From an uncultured Paracoccaceae bacterium (GTDB lineage: Bacteria > Pseudomonadota > Alphaproteobacteria > Rhodobacterales > Rhodobacteraceae), in the NCBI GenBank assembly GCA_947493145.1, contig CANLPZ010000002.1, positions 62,001 through 126,000 of the forward strand: a DNA stretch of 64,000 nt, read 5' to 3'. The translations under genes were made by a program, and so were the position numbers. Shown piece by piece: positions 27,887-37,059 of the stretch (its first letter is position 1; the number at the start of each line of letters is the position of its first letter). The notes beneath the pieces are model-generated. The model was not told where the DNA came from. It saw only the letters and a list, made by a program, of their open reading frames with translations, and made no database searches.

Positions 27887-28963
27887 ATGGCTGATTTTGA
27901 CGCGCAAATTATGGAATCACAAAAACAAGTGGCGGAGGCGCAAGACAAAATTGCGGAGCTTACCAGCCGCATTGAAACCGCGCGCAGTAAAATGAAATCA
28001 GGCGATGATATCTCTATTGATATCGAAAATGCATCCTTGGATGATGTGCACGCCCATACCGAATTAATGAATGCCAATATTGCTGAACTGATTATGGGTT
28101 TGGATGATGTAACGGCTGGCTTTTCCAAAGATTTTGACCAGATGCGGGACAAAACGGGTTGGGAAAAATTTGTCGGAGTGTTTTCAAAAGGCAAATCTGA
28201 CAGCTTGCGCGAAGAGCGGATGCGAACGGCGTCAATTGATGACAAGCTTCAGGATTTGATTTCGAAGTCGGATAAAATCGTTGCCCTGCTCGAAGGCCAA
28301 TTGGCAACGTTGAACGACCAAAAAGCAAAGGTCGAAGTGAATTTGACCGCGACGCTGGACGAACGAGAGCTGACCGTTCAGGAGCTTGAAAATTTGAAGT
28401 CAGAAATTTCGGGAATGGATCCGAAAATCATCGAATTGGAAAACAAAATTTCCGTCGAACAGGACGCAGCTGCGCGCACAAAACTGGAAACGGAATTGGC
28501 GGAGTTGAACACCAAATATAATGAAATGGTCCAGCAAGAGCAGGTAAAGCTTGCTGAAAGCCAGACATTAGAACGGTATATTGAAAAAGGCAAAACTTGG
28601 GTCGACAGTTTGCAAAACCAAGCCGCGACACAGATGGTTTTAATTTCAAAGTTGGAAACAGACACCAAACAGCGGGTTGTTTTGTATGATGCGCTTACGA
28701 AATCGTTGAAAACGGCACAACAACAAGATGTGGCACACCGGATCAATGAGATTGGTGTGGAGACAGACAAAGAAGCGCAAGCGGCAATGGCTGCCATTGG
28801 ATCTGCGACGAACACTCGTATGGCTGAGATGATGGAAAAGCACGAGGACCACATGGTCTTTGCCCGTGAAGTGCTTGAGCAAAAGGCCAAGGCCGATGAA
28901 CGGTTCATGCGGCGCTTTGAAAAGATCGTCGAGAAGCACGATAAAAATCTATATGGTTCTTAA
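27887..28963 (+). CDS. long coiled-coil protein, first gene of unknown-function operon
   Basis: 358 residues from the ATG at 27887, with AGGAGA upstream. Almost wholly helical and charged; coiled coil is likely at residues 1-40 and about 125-225 (heptad-like runs LATLNDQKAKVEVNLTATL, LENKISVEQDAAARTKLETEL). A non-coil break occurs near residues 75-100 (DKTGWEKFVGVFSKGKSD). No signal peptide or membrane segment. The middle (SIDDKLQDLISKSDKIVALL followed by LATLND) recalls TelA/toxic-anion-resistance proteins, but no invariant motif confirms this. Next in line is a TerB-like protein and an AAA+ ATPase, which could use it as scaffold or substrate (inference). Confidence 0.8.
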   Translation: MADFDAQIMESQKQVAEAQDKIAELTSRIETARSKMKSGDDISIDIENASLDDVHAHTELMNANIAELIMGLDDVTAGFSKDFDQMRDKTGWEKFVGVFSKGKSDSLREERMRTASIDDKLQDLISKSDKIVALLEGQLATLNDQKAKVEVNLTATLDERELTVQELENLKSEISGMDPKIIELENKISVEQDAAARTKLETELAELNTKYNEMVQQEQVKLAESQTLERYIEKGKTWVDSLQNQAATQMVLISKLETDTKQRVVLYDALTKSLKTAQQQDVAHRINEIGVETDKEAQAAMAAIGSATNTRMAEMMEKHEDHMVFAREVLEQKAKADERFMRRFEKIVEKHDKNLYGS

Positions 28964-28969
28964 CTGCCG

Positions 28970-29044
28970 ATGTCAGACTTGACCGGAAATACCACACGGC
29001 TGGAGGTAGAAAATATCGCCACCGAAAGGGGCACGTTTAAGTGA
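28970..29044 (+). CDS. possible 24-residue leader peptide
   Basis: A frame beginning MSDLTGNTTRLEV and ending GTFK fills the gap between two operon genes; its TGA overlaps the GTG of the next gene as GTGA. There is no clear ribosome site before its ATG, so it may be chance, but the overlap suits translational coupling. Confidence 0.25.
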   Translation: MSDLTGNTTRLEVENIATERGTFK

Positions 29045-30168
29045 GCCAAGTGAATTATACCAAAGATCATAGCGACCTTGTGGATACCCAAATTGCACGT
29101 CGGTATTTCGGGAAGTTTTCGAAAATCACAGAACATTTGGGGCGCGTTGCGGCGGTGATGCACGCGGATGGGCGGCTGACAAAGGCCGAAACCAATGTAC
29201 TTGGCCGCTACATCACGAACCTAAATTTCACCTTTCGCGCGCTGGGCCATAAATACTTGATGACTGGCCGGATGCCACGCATGGCGCAGCTGACAGTGGA
29301 CCGTGTGGAAAGCGGATTTCCGGTGCATCAAGAGCTGATGGAAATGGCCAATGATGCGTCGCAGGCTGATCGGCATTTGCGCGGAATGCCGACGGTGGAT
29401 GCGATAAAGGATGAAATGATCCGCAAGATTGTGGGCGATCTCGAAGTGCCCGTGAAATTGCAATACGCGCTGTCCCAACGCATGTATTACGAAGAGTTGC
29501 TGCGTGGGGAATTATTTTGGGCCAAAAATGATCCGGACGTCGTTTGGAAAGGAAACATTAGCGACCGTCGCCGCGAATTTTTAGTCCATTGGGCCGTTTA
29601 TGACAGCCAGAATAATTTGCCGACGATTTATTTGATGGATGTCGAAGATACCGGTCGCAGAGCGCTGCCAAAAGACGAACGCCGTTGGCCCGAGGTCCAA
29701 TCGCATTTAATGGCACAGTCTTTGGGTGAATTGAAATTGCTGACCATCGCGCGTGGGTTCGATCAGGATTTTGACAATCTACACCCTAAACGTCTGCGCC
29801 GCATCCATTTGGGCCCGATGTACAGCCATGCCTATACCCGACAAATTGGTCCAATGAGCGATGTGTTGGAACAAGCACGCGCGCCAGAAGGTGAAGATTG
29901 GGCATTGGTGTGGACGTTGGAAGAATTGGAAAGCGAACGCGTCGAAACTGAAAAGTCCGGATGGTTTGGAACCGTTGAGCGCGAAGTGTTCACCGTTGAT
30001 CTGTTCGCGGAAAATGGGGTGACCGATATTGGAGCAACGCGTTTGGAACGATCTGTGATTTTGCCGCAACGCCCCTTCCAAGCCCTTGAAGAACGAAAAC
30101 CACCGGGTTTCCGGCGGGTTGAAAAATTTGTGGTCAGCCCGACAGGTCGGGTGTTGCGGTATAGATGA
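29041..30168 (+). CDS. uncharacterised protein with TerB-like N-terminus
   Basis: 375 residues starting at GTG, with AAAGGGG 9 bases upstream. Residues ~20-150 are helical and include LGRVAAVMHADGRLTKAETNVL, quoted as AAVMHADGRLTKAE, the acidic turn typical of TerB and DjlA N-terminal domains (ADGxhxxxE). The next ~220 residues are strand-rich (LPTIYLMDVEDTG, LKLLTIARGFDQDFDNLHPKR, VEKFVVSPTGRVLRY) and match no family I know. No signal peptide. The AAA+ gene follows 42 bases later. TerB domains bind metal ions or act as adaptors in Ter stress modules; such a role here is inference. Confidence 0.8.
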   Translation: MSQVNYTKDHSDLVDTQIARRYFGKFSKITEHLGRVAAVMHADGRLTKAETNVLGRYITNLNFTFRALGHKYLMTGRMPRMAQLTVDRVESGFPVHQELMEMANDASQADRHLRGMPTVDAIKDEMIRKIVGDLEVPVKLQYALSQRMYYEELLRGELFWAKNDPDVVWKGNISDRRREFLVHWAVYDSQNNLPTIYLMDVEDTGRRALPKDERRWPEVQSHLMAQSLGELKLLTIARGFDQDFDNLHPKRLRRIHLGPMYSHAYTRQIGPMSDVLEQARAPEGEDWALVWTLEELESERVETEKSGWFGTVEREVFTVDLFAENGVTDIGATRLERSVILPQRPFQALEERKPPGFRRVEKFVVSPTGRVLRYR

Positions 30169-30210
30169 TTGTTTTTGGATATTTGAGCCAATTGGAAAAG
30201 GGGACTTGAG

Positions 30211-32157
30211 ATGAGCATGTCAGCGGACCAGATGGAACTGCGGGAAGAGGACATTGAAAAGCACTACGCCAGCGCATTGGCGATGTTGCAAGGCTTTGAT
30301 CATGCACCCCGAATTGCAAAAGCAAAAGACGTCGACGCGGCGCCGGAAAAATCTAGCGGGATCGGGACGCGGCGTCGCTTTCGCACCACGACGCCGGGAC
30401 TTGTGACCAAACGGACCGCGCGGGCCGAGGGTGTCCAATTGATCGCGCGGGTTGAGGCCTCTGATGACGAGGATGCATTGACGTCACCGGTACAAGCGAC
30501 GGTGTTGCAGGCCTTGCGCCGAGCGGTGGCGCTGTCCCTTGCGGTGGGTGAGCAATTTACCGAAGCCAGCGGGTTGGGCGATTTGAAGCGCGCCAATTTG
30601 GAAGGGTCTTTGCCCGCCGGCAAAAAGGCAGAATTTTCCGAGTTGTTGGCGGCTGAGGCCGTCGCAACACTTTACGTCTTTGGATCGGCGACAGCGTTTT
30701 TACTGGCGTCTCATGCAACTGAAGCAAGCGTTGAAATTGGAGATGTTGAAGAGGTTTTAGCCGACAATGCGCAGTTGGCCTTACACGGCGCGCTTTGGGA
30801 GCTGGATCAAGATCTGGCGTTGTTCGCCGCCGAAGACGACAAGCTGATCGCGACCGTTCTGGCCTTTGCCGAGGCGCTGATGGACAAGGTTGCGTTGCGC
30901 GCCTCGACCATGGGGAGGCTTGAAGGGTTCACCAGTACCTCTTGGCGTGTCGAAGAGGACGGGTTCACCGTCAATGGGTTCACACCTGCGCTTGCGGCCA
31001 AGGGCAGCAAGTTGACGATGACGTTCAAGAAACCGAACGAGGTCGTCGGCAACCATATCGCCAAATACCAAGCGATGAAATTGGCCAAGATGCTGATGGC
31101 CTATGATTTTGATCGCAAATTGAACCCCTTTGCCGAATTGGGCGGGTTTATTTTCACCTTCATGGGGGACGGCGCGCCAGGCACGGGTAAGACGACGTTG
31201 ATCCAGATGATGGCAGGGCTTGTTGCGGACTATTGCGAAACGGCCGGTTATCCGTTCCGGTATCAAAACTTGAGCACCGACAATATCGACAGCTATCAGG
31301 GTAAGTCGGGACAGAATGCTAAGGCGTTTATTAACAACGTAATCGATCCAAATGTGATCGGCTTTGGCACTATTGACGACATCGACCAATTGGCGGGCAA
31401 ACGCGGCGACAGGCAGTCGTCTGCGGGGCAACTGGAAATCACGGCTGTGTTGATGGAAAGCTTTGCCGGCGCCAATACGGTGGTGCGCGGCAACTGTACC
31501 TTTGGGATGTTTTCGAACTATCCCGAAAATGTGGATGATGCGCTGCGTCAACGGGCAGGCGCGCGTTTCCTTGTGGACGGGCCACAAACCCGCGAGGATT
31601 ACATTGATATCCTGAACCTGTTGATGGGCAAAAACCACGATATCCCGCTGGGCGATCACGAAGCCTTTGCCGCGCAAGAGATCAAAAAGGCTGTGGCGGC
31701 GTCGTTTGACAGCCATGCCAAACCGCATGAGGAGGGTTTGATCAAGGTCTATGATCGGGTCGAGGCGGACATTGGCAAGCTTGATACAATTGCAAAACTG
31801 GGCACCTATCTAAAAGGCATTCAAGAGGCCGACAGCCGTTTCACGGGGCGCGCGATCAAGAACATCACCGATGCGGTCAAAGTCCGCGCGATGGATTTCG
31901 AATTGCCCGATGAGTGGATGGAAGAGCCCGATCTGTTTTTGTTCAAAGACTACGACACCAAACGCGCTATGATCGAAGAGCTGCGCCAGCCGATCACTGT
32001 CGACATGGTGATCCAAGAGATCAACCGCTACGCTGACAGTGAATTCCGATATGCGGATAAATCGGATGAGGTGGCGATTGAAAACATGGTGCGCGACCTT
32101 GGCCGGACCGAGGAAGCCAAGCGCCGTTACGCCGCGGCAAAGGGTATCAAACTTTGA
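30211..32157 (+). CDS. AAA+ ATPase of unknown-function operon
   Basis: 648 residues. The N-terminal ~290 residues are mostly helical with no recognised domain. The ATPase core has Walker A GAPGTGKT (321-328), Walker B VIGFGTIDDID (382-392, with Asp389-Asp390), a sensor-1 Asn in FSNYPENVDDALRQRAGARF and the arginine finger in the same block, arranged like classic AAA proteins rather than MoxR. A helical lid and C-terminus follow (to ~648). No membrane segment. Ribosome site AAAAGGGGA. It should remodel or move a protein partner, probably one encoded in the same operon; it ends overlapping the next start. Confidence 0.9.
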   Translation: MSMSADQMELREEDIEKHYASALAMLQGFDHAPRIAKAKDVDAAPEKSSGIGTRRRFRTTTPGLVTKRTARAEGVQLIARVEASDDEDALTSPVQATVLQALRRAVALSLAVGEQFTEASGLGDLKRANLEGSLPAGKKAEFSELLAAEAVATLYVFGSATAFLLASHATEASVEIGDVEEVLADNAQLALHGALWELDQDLALFAAEDDKLIATVLAFAEALMDKVALRASTMGRLEGFTSTSWRVEEDGFTVNGFTPALAAKGSKLTMTFKKPNEVVGNHIAKYQAMKLAKMLMAYDFDRKLNPFAELGGFIFTFMGDGAPGTGKTTLIQMMAGLVADYCETAGYPFRYQNLSTDNIDSYQGKSGQNAKAFINNVIDPNVIGFGTIDDIDQLAGKRGDRQSSAGQLEITAVLMESFAGANTVVRGNCTFGMFSNYPENVDDALRQRAGARFLVDGPQTREDYIDILNLLMGKNHDIPLGDHEAFAAQEIKKAVAASFDSHAKPHEEGLIKVYDRVEADIGKLDTIAKLGTYLKGIQEADSRFTGRAIKNITDAVKVRAMDFELPDEWMEEPDLFLFKDYDTKRAMIEELRQPITVDMVIQEINRYADSEFRYADKSDEVAIENMVRDLGRTEEAKRRYAAAKGIKL

Positions 32158-32444
32158 GCCCTTTCGTGTTGATATACGTGATCCCTGCGGTCTTGTCCGC
32201 CGCTGTCGCCATGGCGTTCTGGCGCAAGCCTGCGCGTGATTTTGACGGATTGGCCCGCCGTTTGGGAGCTGTGTTTCTGTTTGCGTGGCTCGCTGTTTAC
32301 ACGTGGCACGGGCTTTGGTCTGTCGGTGTTAAATCCGCCAACGACAATGTGCTAATATTGGCGCTAAGCCTGTCGTTTTTCAGTGCAATTGCATGGATAC
32401 CTGCAGCGTTTTTGGTGAGTTTGTTTAAGCGGGGCAAAACATGA
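32154..32444 (+). CDS. small three-helix membrane protein in operon
   Basis: 96 residues. The first codon is TTG, overlapping the ATPase stop (TTGA); a GTG at 32166 is possible. Three hydrophobic segments at about 4-23, 38-57 and 66-90, and an RRLGAVFLFAW motif after a basic loop. No family recognised. It ends overlapping the next gene at ATGA, so it belongs tightly to the operon. Confidence 0.7.
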   Translation: MSPFVLIYVIPAVLSAAVAMAFWRKPARDFDGLARRLGAVFLFAWLAVYTWHGLWSVGVKSANDNVLILALSLSFFSAIAWIPAAFLVSLFKRGKT

Positions 32445-33781
32445 AACGTCTTATTTCTAAAGGTCTGATGTTCGGCAACCTTATCGAGGTTTCGTCACCC
32501 GTTCTGATTGACCGTTATAACCGTGCGCTGAAATCGCTTGTGGGTAAAACCACAAAGCTCAAGGATTTTCATATCGATATTGCGGGCTATAGCCCCGAGA
32601 TTGGCGATGAATTGGGCGATCACATGTACCTGAACCATGCAGGCGTGAACCGGCAGTTCATCCTGTTGACGACCGATCAAAAAACCGCGCCGTTGCTGCA
32701 TGCGAAATTTTCCACCAGCCGCGATATCCTGCGTCAGTTCATTCACGATAACGAAGCACAGTTGTTTGCTCTTACGGCCCAAGACGCGGTCGCAGGAGAG
32801 TTGGTCAATTCGGTTTATGACGCGACCACACCGGCGCGATTGTTGAATATTCGCAAGGTGGAAATTGAGGCCGATACAACCGACGGTGCGGTTCAAAAAA
32901 CGGTTGAGCTGACGGATAAAATTAATCGTTTCAAACGAGAACCAGAGGCGTGGTATGATGACGTTCTGATTGCTGACATGATTGAAACGGCAAAAACAAC
33001 CGGCGACGTTTTGCGAAACCCGATCAAATTAAAGAAAAAGGTGTTTCAGCAGGACAGTTTTTGGACGGCTCATTTTGGCGGGCTTTATGTATTTCGGGAT
33101 GTGGAACACCCCGCGGCGATTGCAGGCGTTGATAAATCACAATTGGGCAATGTTCCGATGGATTATCTGTTCGATTTTACGGACCGGCGTTACATCGCGA
33201 AATTCTTGGAACTTAATGATCTGGCGGAACCAATCGTTAAAGCCAAAGGCGTGAACCGCGGCGCGATCCTTCGGCAAAAGATGGATTTCATTGTTGCCGA
33301 TATAGCTGCAGACGCTGGCGAAGAGCTGGGAAATTTGTCTCGTCGCGATATCCGTAGTTTGACACGCAAATACCAAAATCGATTAACGGATGAATATCAC
33401 GGGCTGGAAGCATTGGTGCGATGGGCAGAAGCCGGCGGGCGTTGGCCCAAAATAAGCGCCAACCATCCGGCCTATTTTTACACACTTCGCGCCGCCGACA
33501 CACCGCATGCGGATCTGGTCAATATGTTGTTGTCCGAATTGGCCCCCAAAGACGCGCGCCAATTGTTCATTTGCCATAAGGAAGCATTCTATGCCGCTTA
33601 TGCCCAATGGCCGGATGCAAAAAAGGAATTCGTTGCAGAATTCTTGGCCCGCGAATATTTGGTTGATAAAGTTGGAGCACGCGAAGCCTTGTTTGGACAT
33701 GAGGCAGATACAGATGACCCAACACATGTGCGCGAACGTATGATCCAACGGGTCGGTCCATGGGGCGCATTGCGGAGGTAA
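32441..33781 (+). CDS. soluble conserved protein, DUF6638-like
   Basis: 446 residues starting in an ATGA overlap. It is soluble; no signal peptide or membrane segment. Residues ~1-150 are mixed (KGLMFGNLIEVSSPVLIDRYNRAL, ILLTTDQKTAPLLHAKF), 160-260 hold charged segments, and 270-446 look helical (RRDIRSLTRKYQNRLTDEYHGLEALVRWAE). The C-terminus ends RMIQRVGPWGALRR. I believe this is the group annotated DUF6638 in Rhodobacterales, from memory and unverified. Always seen by me, in principle, next to the AAA+ gene; here it lies between two membrane proteins, suggesting one complex. Confidence 0.7.
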   Translation: MKRLISKGLMFGNLIEVSSPVLIDRYNRALKSLVGKTTKLKDFHIDIAGYSPEIGDELGDHMYLNHAGVNRQFILLTTDQKTAPLLHAKFSTSRDILRQFIHDNEAQLFALTAQDAVAGELVNSVYDATTPARLLNIRKVEIEADTTDGAVQKTVELTDKINRFKREPEAWYDDVLIADMIETAKTTGDVLRNPIKLKKKVFQQDSFWTAHFGGLYVFRDVEHPAAIAGVDKSQLGNVPMDYLFDFTDRRYIAKFLELNDLAEPIVKAKGVNRGAILRQKMDFIVADIAADAGEELGNLSRRDIRSLTRKYQNRLTDEYHGLEALVRWAEAGGRWPKISANHPAYFYTLRAADTPHADLVNMLLSELAPKDARQLFICHKEAFYAAYAQWPDAKKEFVAEFLAREYLVDKVGAREALFGHEADTDDPTHVRERMIQRVGPWGALRR

Positions 33782-33783
33782 CA

Positions 33784-34044
33784 ATGGCATTTGTCAGATT
33801 AATAGTTTTCGGGTTTTTGATCCTTGGTGTGATCTACATCTGTTTGGCGTTTTATTCGCAATCAGTGCGTCGCGAACGGTTGGAAAAACGTTGGGCAAAA
33901 GAACAGCCTGACGGCGTAACCCAAGACGAATATGTCGACAAAGGTATGGTCGAATATCACGCAAGTTTCCGGCCAAAGCTTTTGTGGTTGGTGTTTATTG
34001 TTCCAAGCATCGCGCTTGGGACGTATGTCTATCTATCGAATTAA
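33784..34044 (+). CDS. small two-helix membrane protein in operon
   Basis: 86 residues from the ATG at 33784, two bases after the previous stop. Hydrophobic segments at about 3-22 (LIVFGFLILGVIYICLAFY) and 66-84 (LLWLVFIVPSIALGTYVYL) flank a charged cytosolic-looking linker (RRERLEKRWAKEQPDGVTQDEYVDKGMVEYH, quoted by RRERLEKRW and DEYVDKGMVEYH). No family recognised. Confidence 0.75.
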   Translation: MAFVRLIVFGFLILGVIYICLAFYSQSVRRERLEKRWAKEQPDGVTQDEYVDKGMVEYHASFRPKLLWLVFIVPSIALGTYVYLSN

Positions 34045-34056
34045 CAGAGGTTATTT

Positions 34057-34713
34057 ATGCAACAGATACGCAGAGTTTTTAGGTGGGTCATGTTCATTCT
34101 GGCCTTTGGGTTGTTCCACTATGTGTTGCCGCAACACGACGTCGTGCGCGTCACGTCGACGGAAATTATTCGAACTGATTTTTCGGGGTTTAACCGTTTG
34201 TTTTATGCCCAAGCGGACAGCGGTGCGGCTGAGCTTACAACCCGTGACCTACGCCTAATCAATACAGAAAAACAAAAGACGTTCTTGTTGGGATTTGTCC
34301 CGCGCGATAGCACCGAAATCATGGTGTACCGCAACGAAGACAGCGGTTGGATTTGGCCACCTTATTTTAAGTTCGACAGTTCGAATTTGCAGGCGGAAGC
34401 GCAGTCATTGGTCGCCAATGCGACCGAGCCGCAATACGCGATGATCAGCCACTATGGGTGGCGCATTCCGTTCCTGTCCATCTATCCAAACGCTGTGGCG
34501 ATCAAGCCTGTTGATGGGCCGGATTATTATCCCATCCCGTGGTTCAGCATCTTGTTCTTTATCTTTGTTGGGTTCTGTATTGGCATGATCCGCGCCATGT
34601 TCCGCCAGTTTCGCGAACGTACGGTTGATCCGCTGCTGGATAGTGCAGAGGATCAATATACGGAAACCCGCGGCCGCGTAGGCCGCTGGTTGGACACATG
34701 GAAATCGAAATAG
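34057..34713 (+). CDS. DUF1523 membrane protein, last gene of operon
   Basis: 218 residues: a membrane segment at about 8-26, a periplasmic domain of ~135 residues (VVRVTSTEIIRTDFSG, RDLRLINTEKQKTFLLGFVPRDS, MVYRNEDSGWIWPPYFKFDSSNLQAEAQSL, quoted by its blocks DLRLINTE and WIWPPYFKFDS), a second segment at about 164-184 and a C-terminal tail. This matches DUF1523, a small family of Rhodobacterales-rich membrane proteins with no assigned function. It starts 12 bases after the two-helix protein and ends just before a convergent gene. Likely the periplasm-facing part of the operon product. Confidence 0.82.
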   Translation: MQQIRRVFRWVMFILAFGLFHYVLPQHDVVRVTSTEIIRTDFSGFNRLFYAQADSGAAELTTRDLRLINTEKQKTFLLGFVPRDSTEIMVYRNEDSGWIWPPYFKFDSSNLQAEAQSLVANATEPQYAMISHYGWRIPFLSIYPNAVAIKPVDGPDYYPIPWFSILFFIFVGFCIGMIRAMFRQFRERTVDPLLDSAEDQYTETRGRVGRWLDTWKSK

Positions 34714-34715
34714 GG

Positions 34716-37055
34716 TTATTCGCCGTAAGGCACCCATATATTTTTAACTTGGGTCGCGGCTTGTAAAAAGTCGCGGCCTTCGCCGTTTTTGAACCAATCG
34801 CACGCGTGGCCGTTGTTGACCCATGTGCGTTTCAAATTCGTGGTGCTTTCGCGTTCGACCGTCGTTGACAATTCCGCATCGCCAAAACACCACATCGCGT
34901 CGACGTTCATGTGCTTTGCCAAATGCGGCGCCAGTTCGGCGTGATCGCCTGTTAGGATGTTCACAACACCCGCAGGTAGGTCCGATGTTTCCAACACTTG
35001 GATAAAGTCGGTGGCCAACAAAGGGGCGGTTTGTGACGCCGCCATCACGATGCGGTTGCCCATCGCGATCGCAGGGGCCATCACCGAAACAAACCCCAAT
35101 AGTGGTGCGTCGTTCGGGCAAATGGCAGCGATGTTTCCAATGGGTTCATTCATCGCCAAGGCAACGCCTCGGATCGGAACGCCATGGACCTGCCCGTCGT
35201 ATTTGTCCGCCCAAGCAGCATATGTGAACAAACGGCTAATCGCAGCTTCGACTTCTACCATGCCTTTGGCGCCGCCAACGCTGGCGTTGATCCGTGCCGC
35301 AAATTCATCTGCGCGCGCGCTTAGGTTCTCAGCGATATAGTACAGGATCTGCGCCCGTAAATGACCCGTCGTTTTCGACCACGCCTTTGCACCGGCGGCA
35401 GCTTCGACTGCGTTGCGGATGTCCTTGCGATTGGCGATAGACACATGGCCCAGCATCTGGCCCTTGGATCCGAACACAGGCTTTGAATATCCGCCATCAG
35501 GGCGTGCTTGCTTCCCACCGATATAAAGTTTCGCAGTGCGGTCCACGTTATCGACAGCCGTTACATCACCGCCTTTAATCTCTGCGGGTTTTAGCGGCGC
35601 GAATGTTCCCTTGGGTTTGGTATAGGCGTTAAGCCCTTCCCAACCACCTTCGCGTCCAAATCCGCTTTCACGGACGCCACCGAACCCCGCCGCCGCGTCG
35701 AATAAATTCGTGGCATTTACCCACACAACACCCGCAGCGAGTTTTGGGGCGATATCAAGCGCAAGGTTTACGTTTTCGGTCCATACGGTTGCAGCCAGCC
35801 CATAGCGGGTGTTGTTGGCGATCTCGACCGCCTCTGCAGGTGTTCGGAACGTCATTGACGCTAAAACGGGCCCAAAGATTTCTTCTTGCATCAAGGTTGA
35901 TGCGGTCGAAAGGCCAGTGATTAAAGTCGGCGGATAGAAACAACCGCTTTCGGGCAAATTCGATGCGGCTTTGTAGGTTTCACCCTCGGAATTTGCGTCA
36001 ACCATGTCGGTGATCGCTTTCAACTGCACCGGATCAACAACGGCGCCGACATCGATACATTTATCCAATGGGTCGCCAATGCGAAGCCCGTCCATTCGGG
36101 TTTTCAGCTTTGCGTAAAAGCGATCTGCAATACCTTCGTGAACCAATAACCGTGATCCGGCACAGCAGACTTGACCTTGGTTAAACCAAATCGCGTCGAC
36201 CAGCCCCTCAACAGCACTGTCCAAATCAGCGTCATCAAAAACGATGTAAGGCGATTTGCCACCCAATTCCAATGTCAGCGGGATGCCGCGTCCGGCCGTT
36301 GCTTCGCGAATTTTTCGGCCCACAGCCGTTGATCCGGTAAATGCAATTTTATCAACATCGGCGTCGACCAAGGCGGCACCGGTTTCGCCGTCGCCTGTCA
36401 CGATATTCACGACACCTGGCGGTACGCCGGCTTCGGTGCAGATTTCTGCAAAGATCATTGCTGTAAGCGATGTGTATTCGGCGGGTTTCAATACCACGGT
36501 ATTGCCCATTGCAATTGCTGGCGCGATTTTCCATGCCAACATAAGCAATGGGAAATTCCACGGAATGATTTGACCACAGACACCCAACGCCTCGCGGTCG
36601 GGTCGTTCCGCGTCCATCAGTTGCGCCATGCCTGCGTGGTAATAAAAATGTCGCGCGACCAAGGGCACGTCGATGTCGCGGCTTTCGCGGATGGGTTTGC
36701 CGTTGTCCAAACTTTCCATCACGGCCAACAATCGGCTGTGTTTTTGGATCAAACGCGATATCGCATACAGAACTTTCGCACGTGCATGTCCGCCCGCTTT
36801 GGCCCACTTTGGTTGCGCTGCGCGTGCGGCTTTGACTGCGGCTGCGATTTCGTCTTTCGTACCTTTTGTGATGCCCGCCAAACGTTCGCCAGTCGCAGGA
36901 TTGTTTGACGCAAAATCATCGCGCAATGGCCCGAATTTTCCGTTGATGTAATGGCCGGCGATACCGCCGCGATCCTTTAGCCATGCGTAGGCATCGGATG
37001 CATCTTCGGGTGCGGGGCCATAGTCCATGGATTCAAAGATTTCTTTAACGGTCAT
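34716..37055 (-). CDS. ALDH16-type double aldehyde dehydrogenase
   Basis: 779 residues from the ATG at 37055. The first domain (about 35-500) is complete: IIPWNFPLLMLAWK, FTGSTAVGRKI, LELGGKSPYIVFDDAD and NQGQVCCAGSRLLV with the nucleophile Cys. The second (about 515-779) repeats the cofactor-binding half (AICPNDAPLLGFVSVMAPAIAMGN) but ends before a catalytic domain. This full-plus-degenerate layout is that of aldehyde dehydrogenase family 16. It starts 5 bases after the deoC stop on the same strand, so it likely oxidises acetaldehyde made by DeoC (inference from context). Confidence 0.88.
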   Translation of the reverse strand: MTVKEIFESMDYGPAPEDASDAYAWLKDRGGIAGHYINGKFGPLRDDFASNNPATGERLAGITKGTKDEIAAAVKAARAAQPKWAKAGGHARAKVLYAISRLIQKHSRLLAVMESLDNGKPIRESRDIDVPLVARHFYYHAGMAQLMDAERPDREALGVCGQIIPWNFPLLMLAWKIAPAIAMGNTVVLKPAEYTSLTAMIFAEICTEAGVPPGVVNIVTGDGETGAALVDADVDKIAFTGSTAVGRKIREATAGRGIPLTLELGGKSPYIVFDDADLDSAVEGLVDAIWFNQGQVCCAGSRLLVHEGIADRFYAKLKTRMDGLRIGDPLDKCIDVGAVVDPVQLKAITDMVDANSEGETYKAASNLPESGCFYPPTLITGLSTASTLMQEEIFGPVLASMTFRTPAEAVEIANNTRYGLAATVWTENVNLALDIAPKLAAGVVWVNATNLFDAAAGFGGVRESGFGREGGWEGLNAYTKPKGTFAPLKPAEIKGGDVTAVDNVDRTAKLYIGGKQARPDGGYSKPVFGSKGQMLGHVSIANRKDIRNAVEAAAGAKAWSKTTGHLRAQILYYIAENLSARADEFAARINASVGGAKGMVEVEAAISRLFTYAAWADKYDGQVHGVPIRGVALAMNEPIGNIAAICPNDAPLLGFVSVMAPAIAMGNRIVMAASQTAPLLATDFIQVLETSDLPAGVVNILTGDHAELAPHLAKHMNVDAMWCFGDAELSTTVERESTTNLKRTWVNNGHACDWFKNGEGRDFLQAATQVKNIWVPYGE

Positions 37056-37059
37056 GGGC

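Noticed and set aside
30781-31728. 315-residue open frame antisense to the AAA+ ATPase
   Set aside because: It mirrors the real gene's codon structure and has no start context or recognisable fold; the ATPase with its Walker motifs occupies the same DNA.
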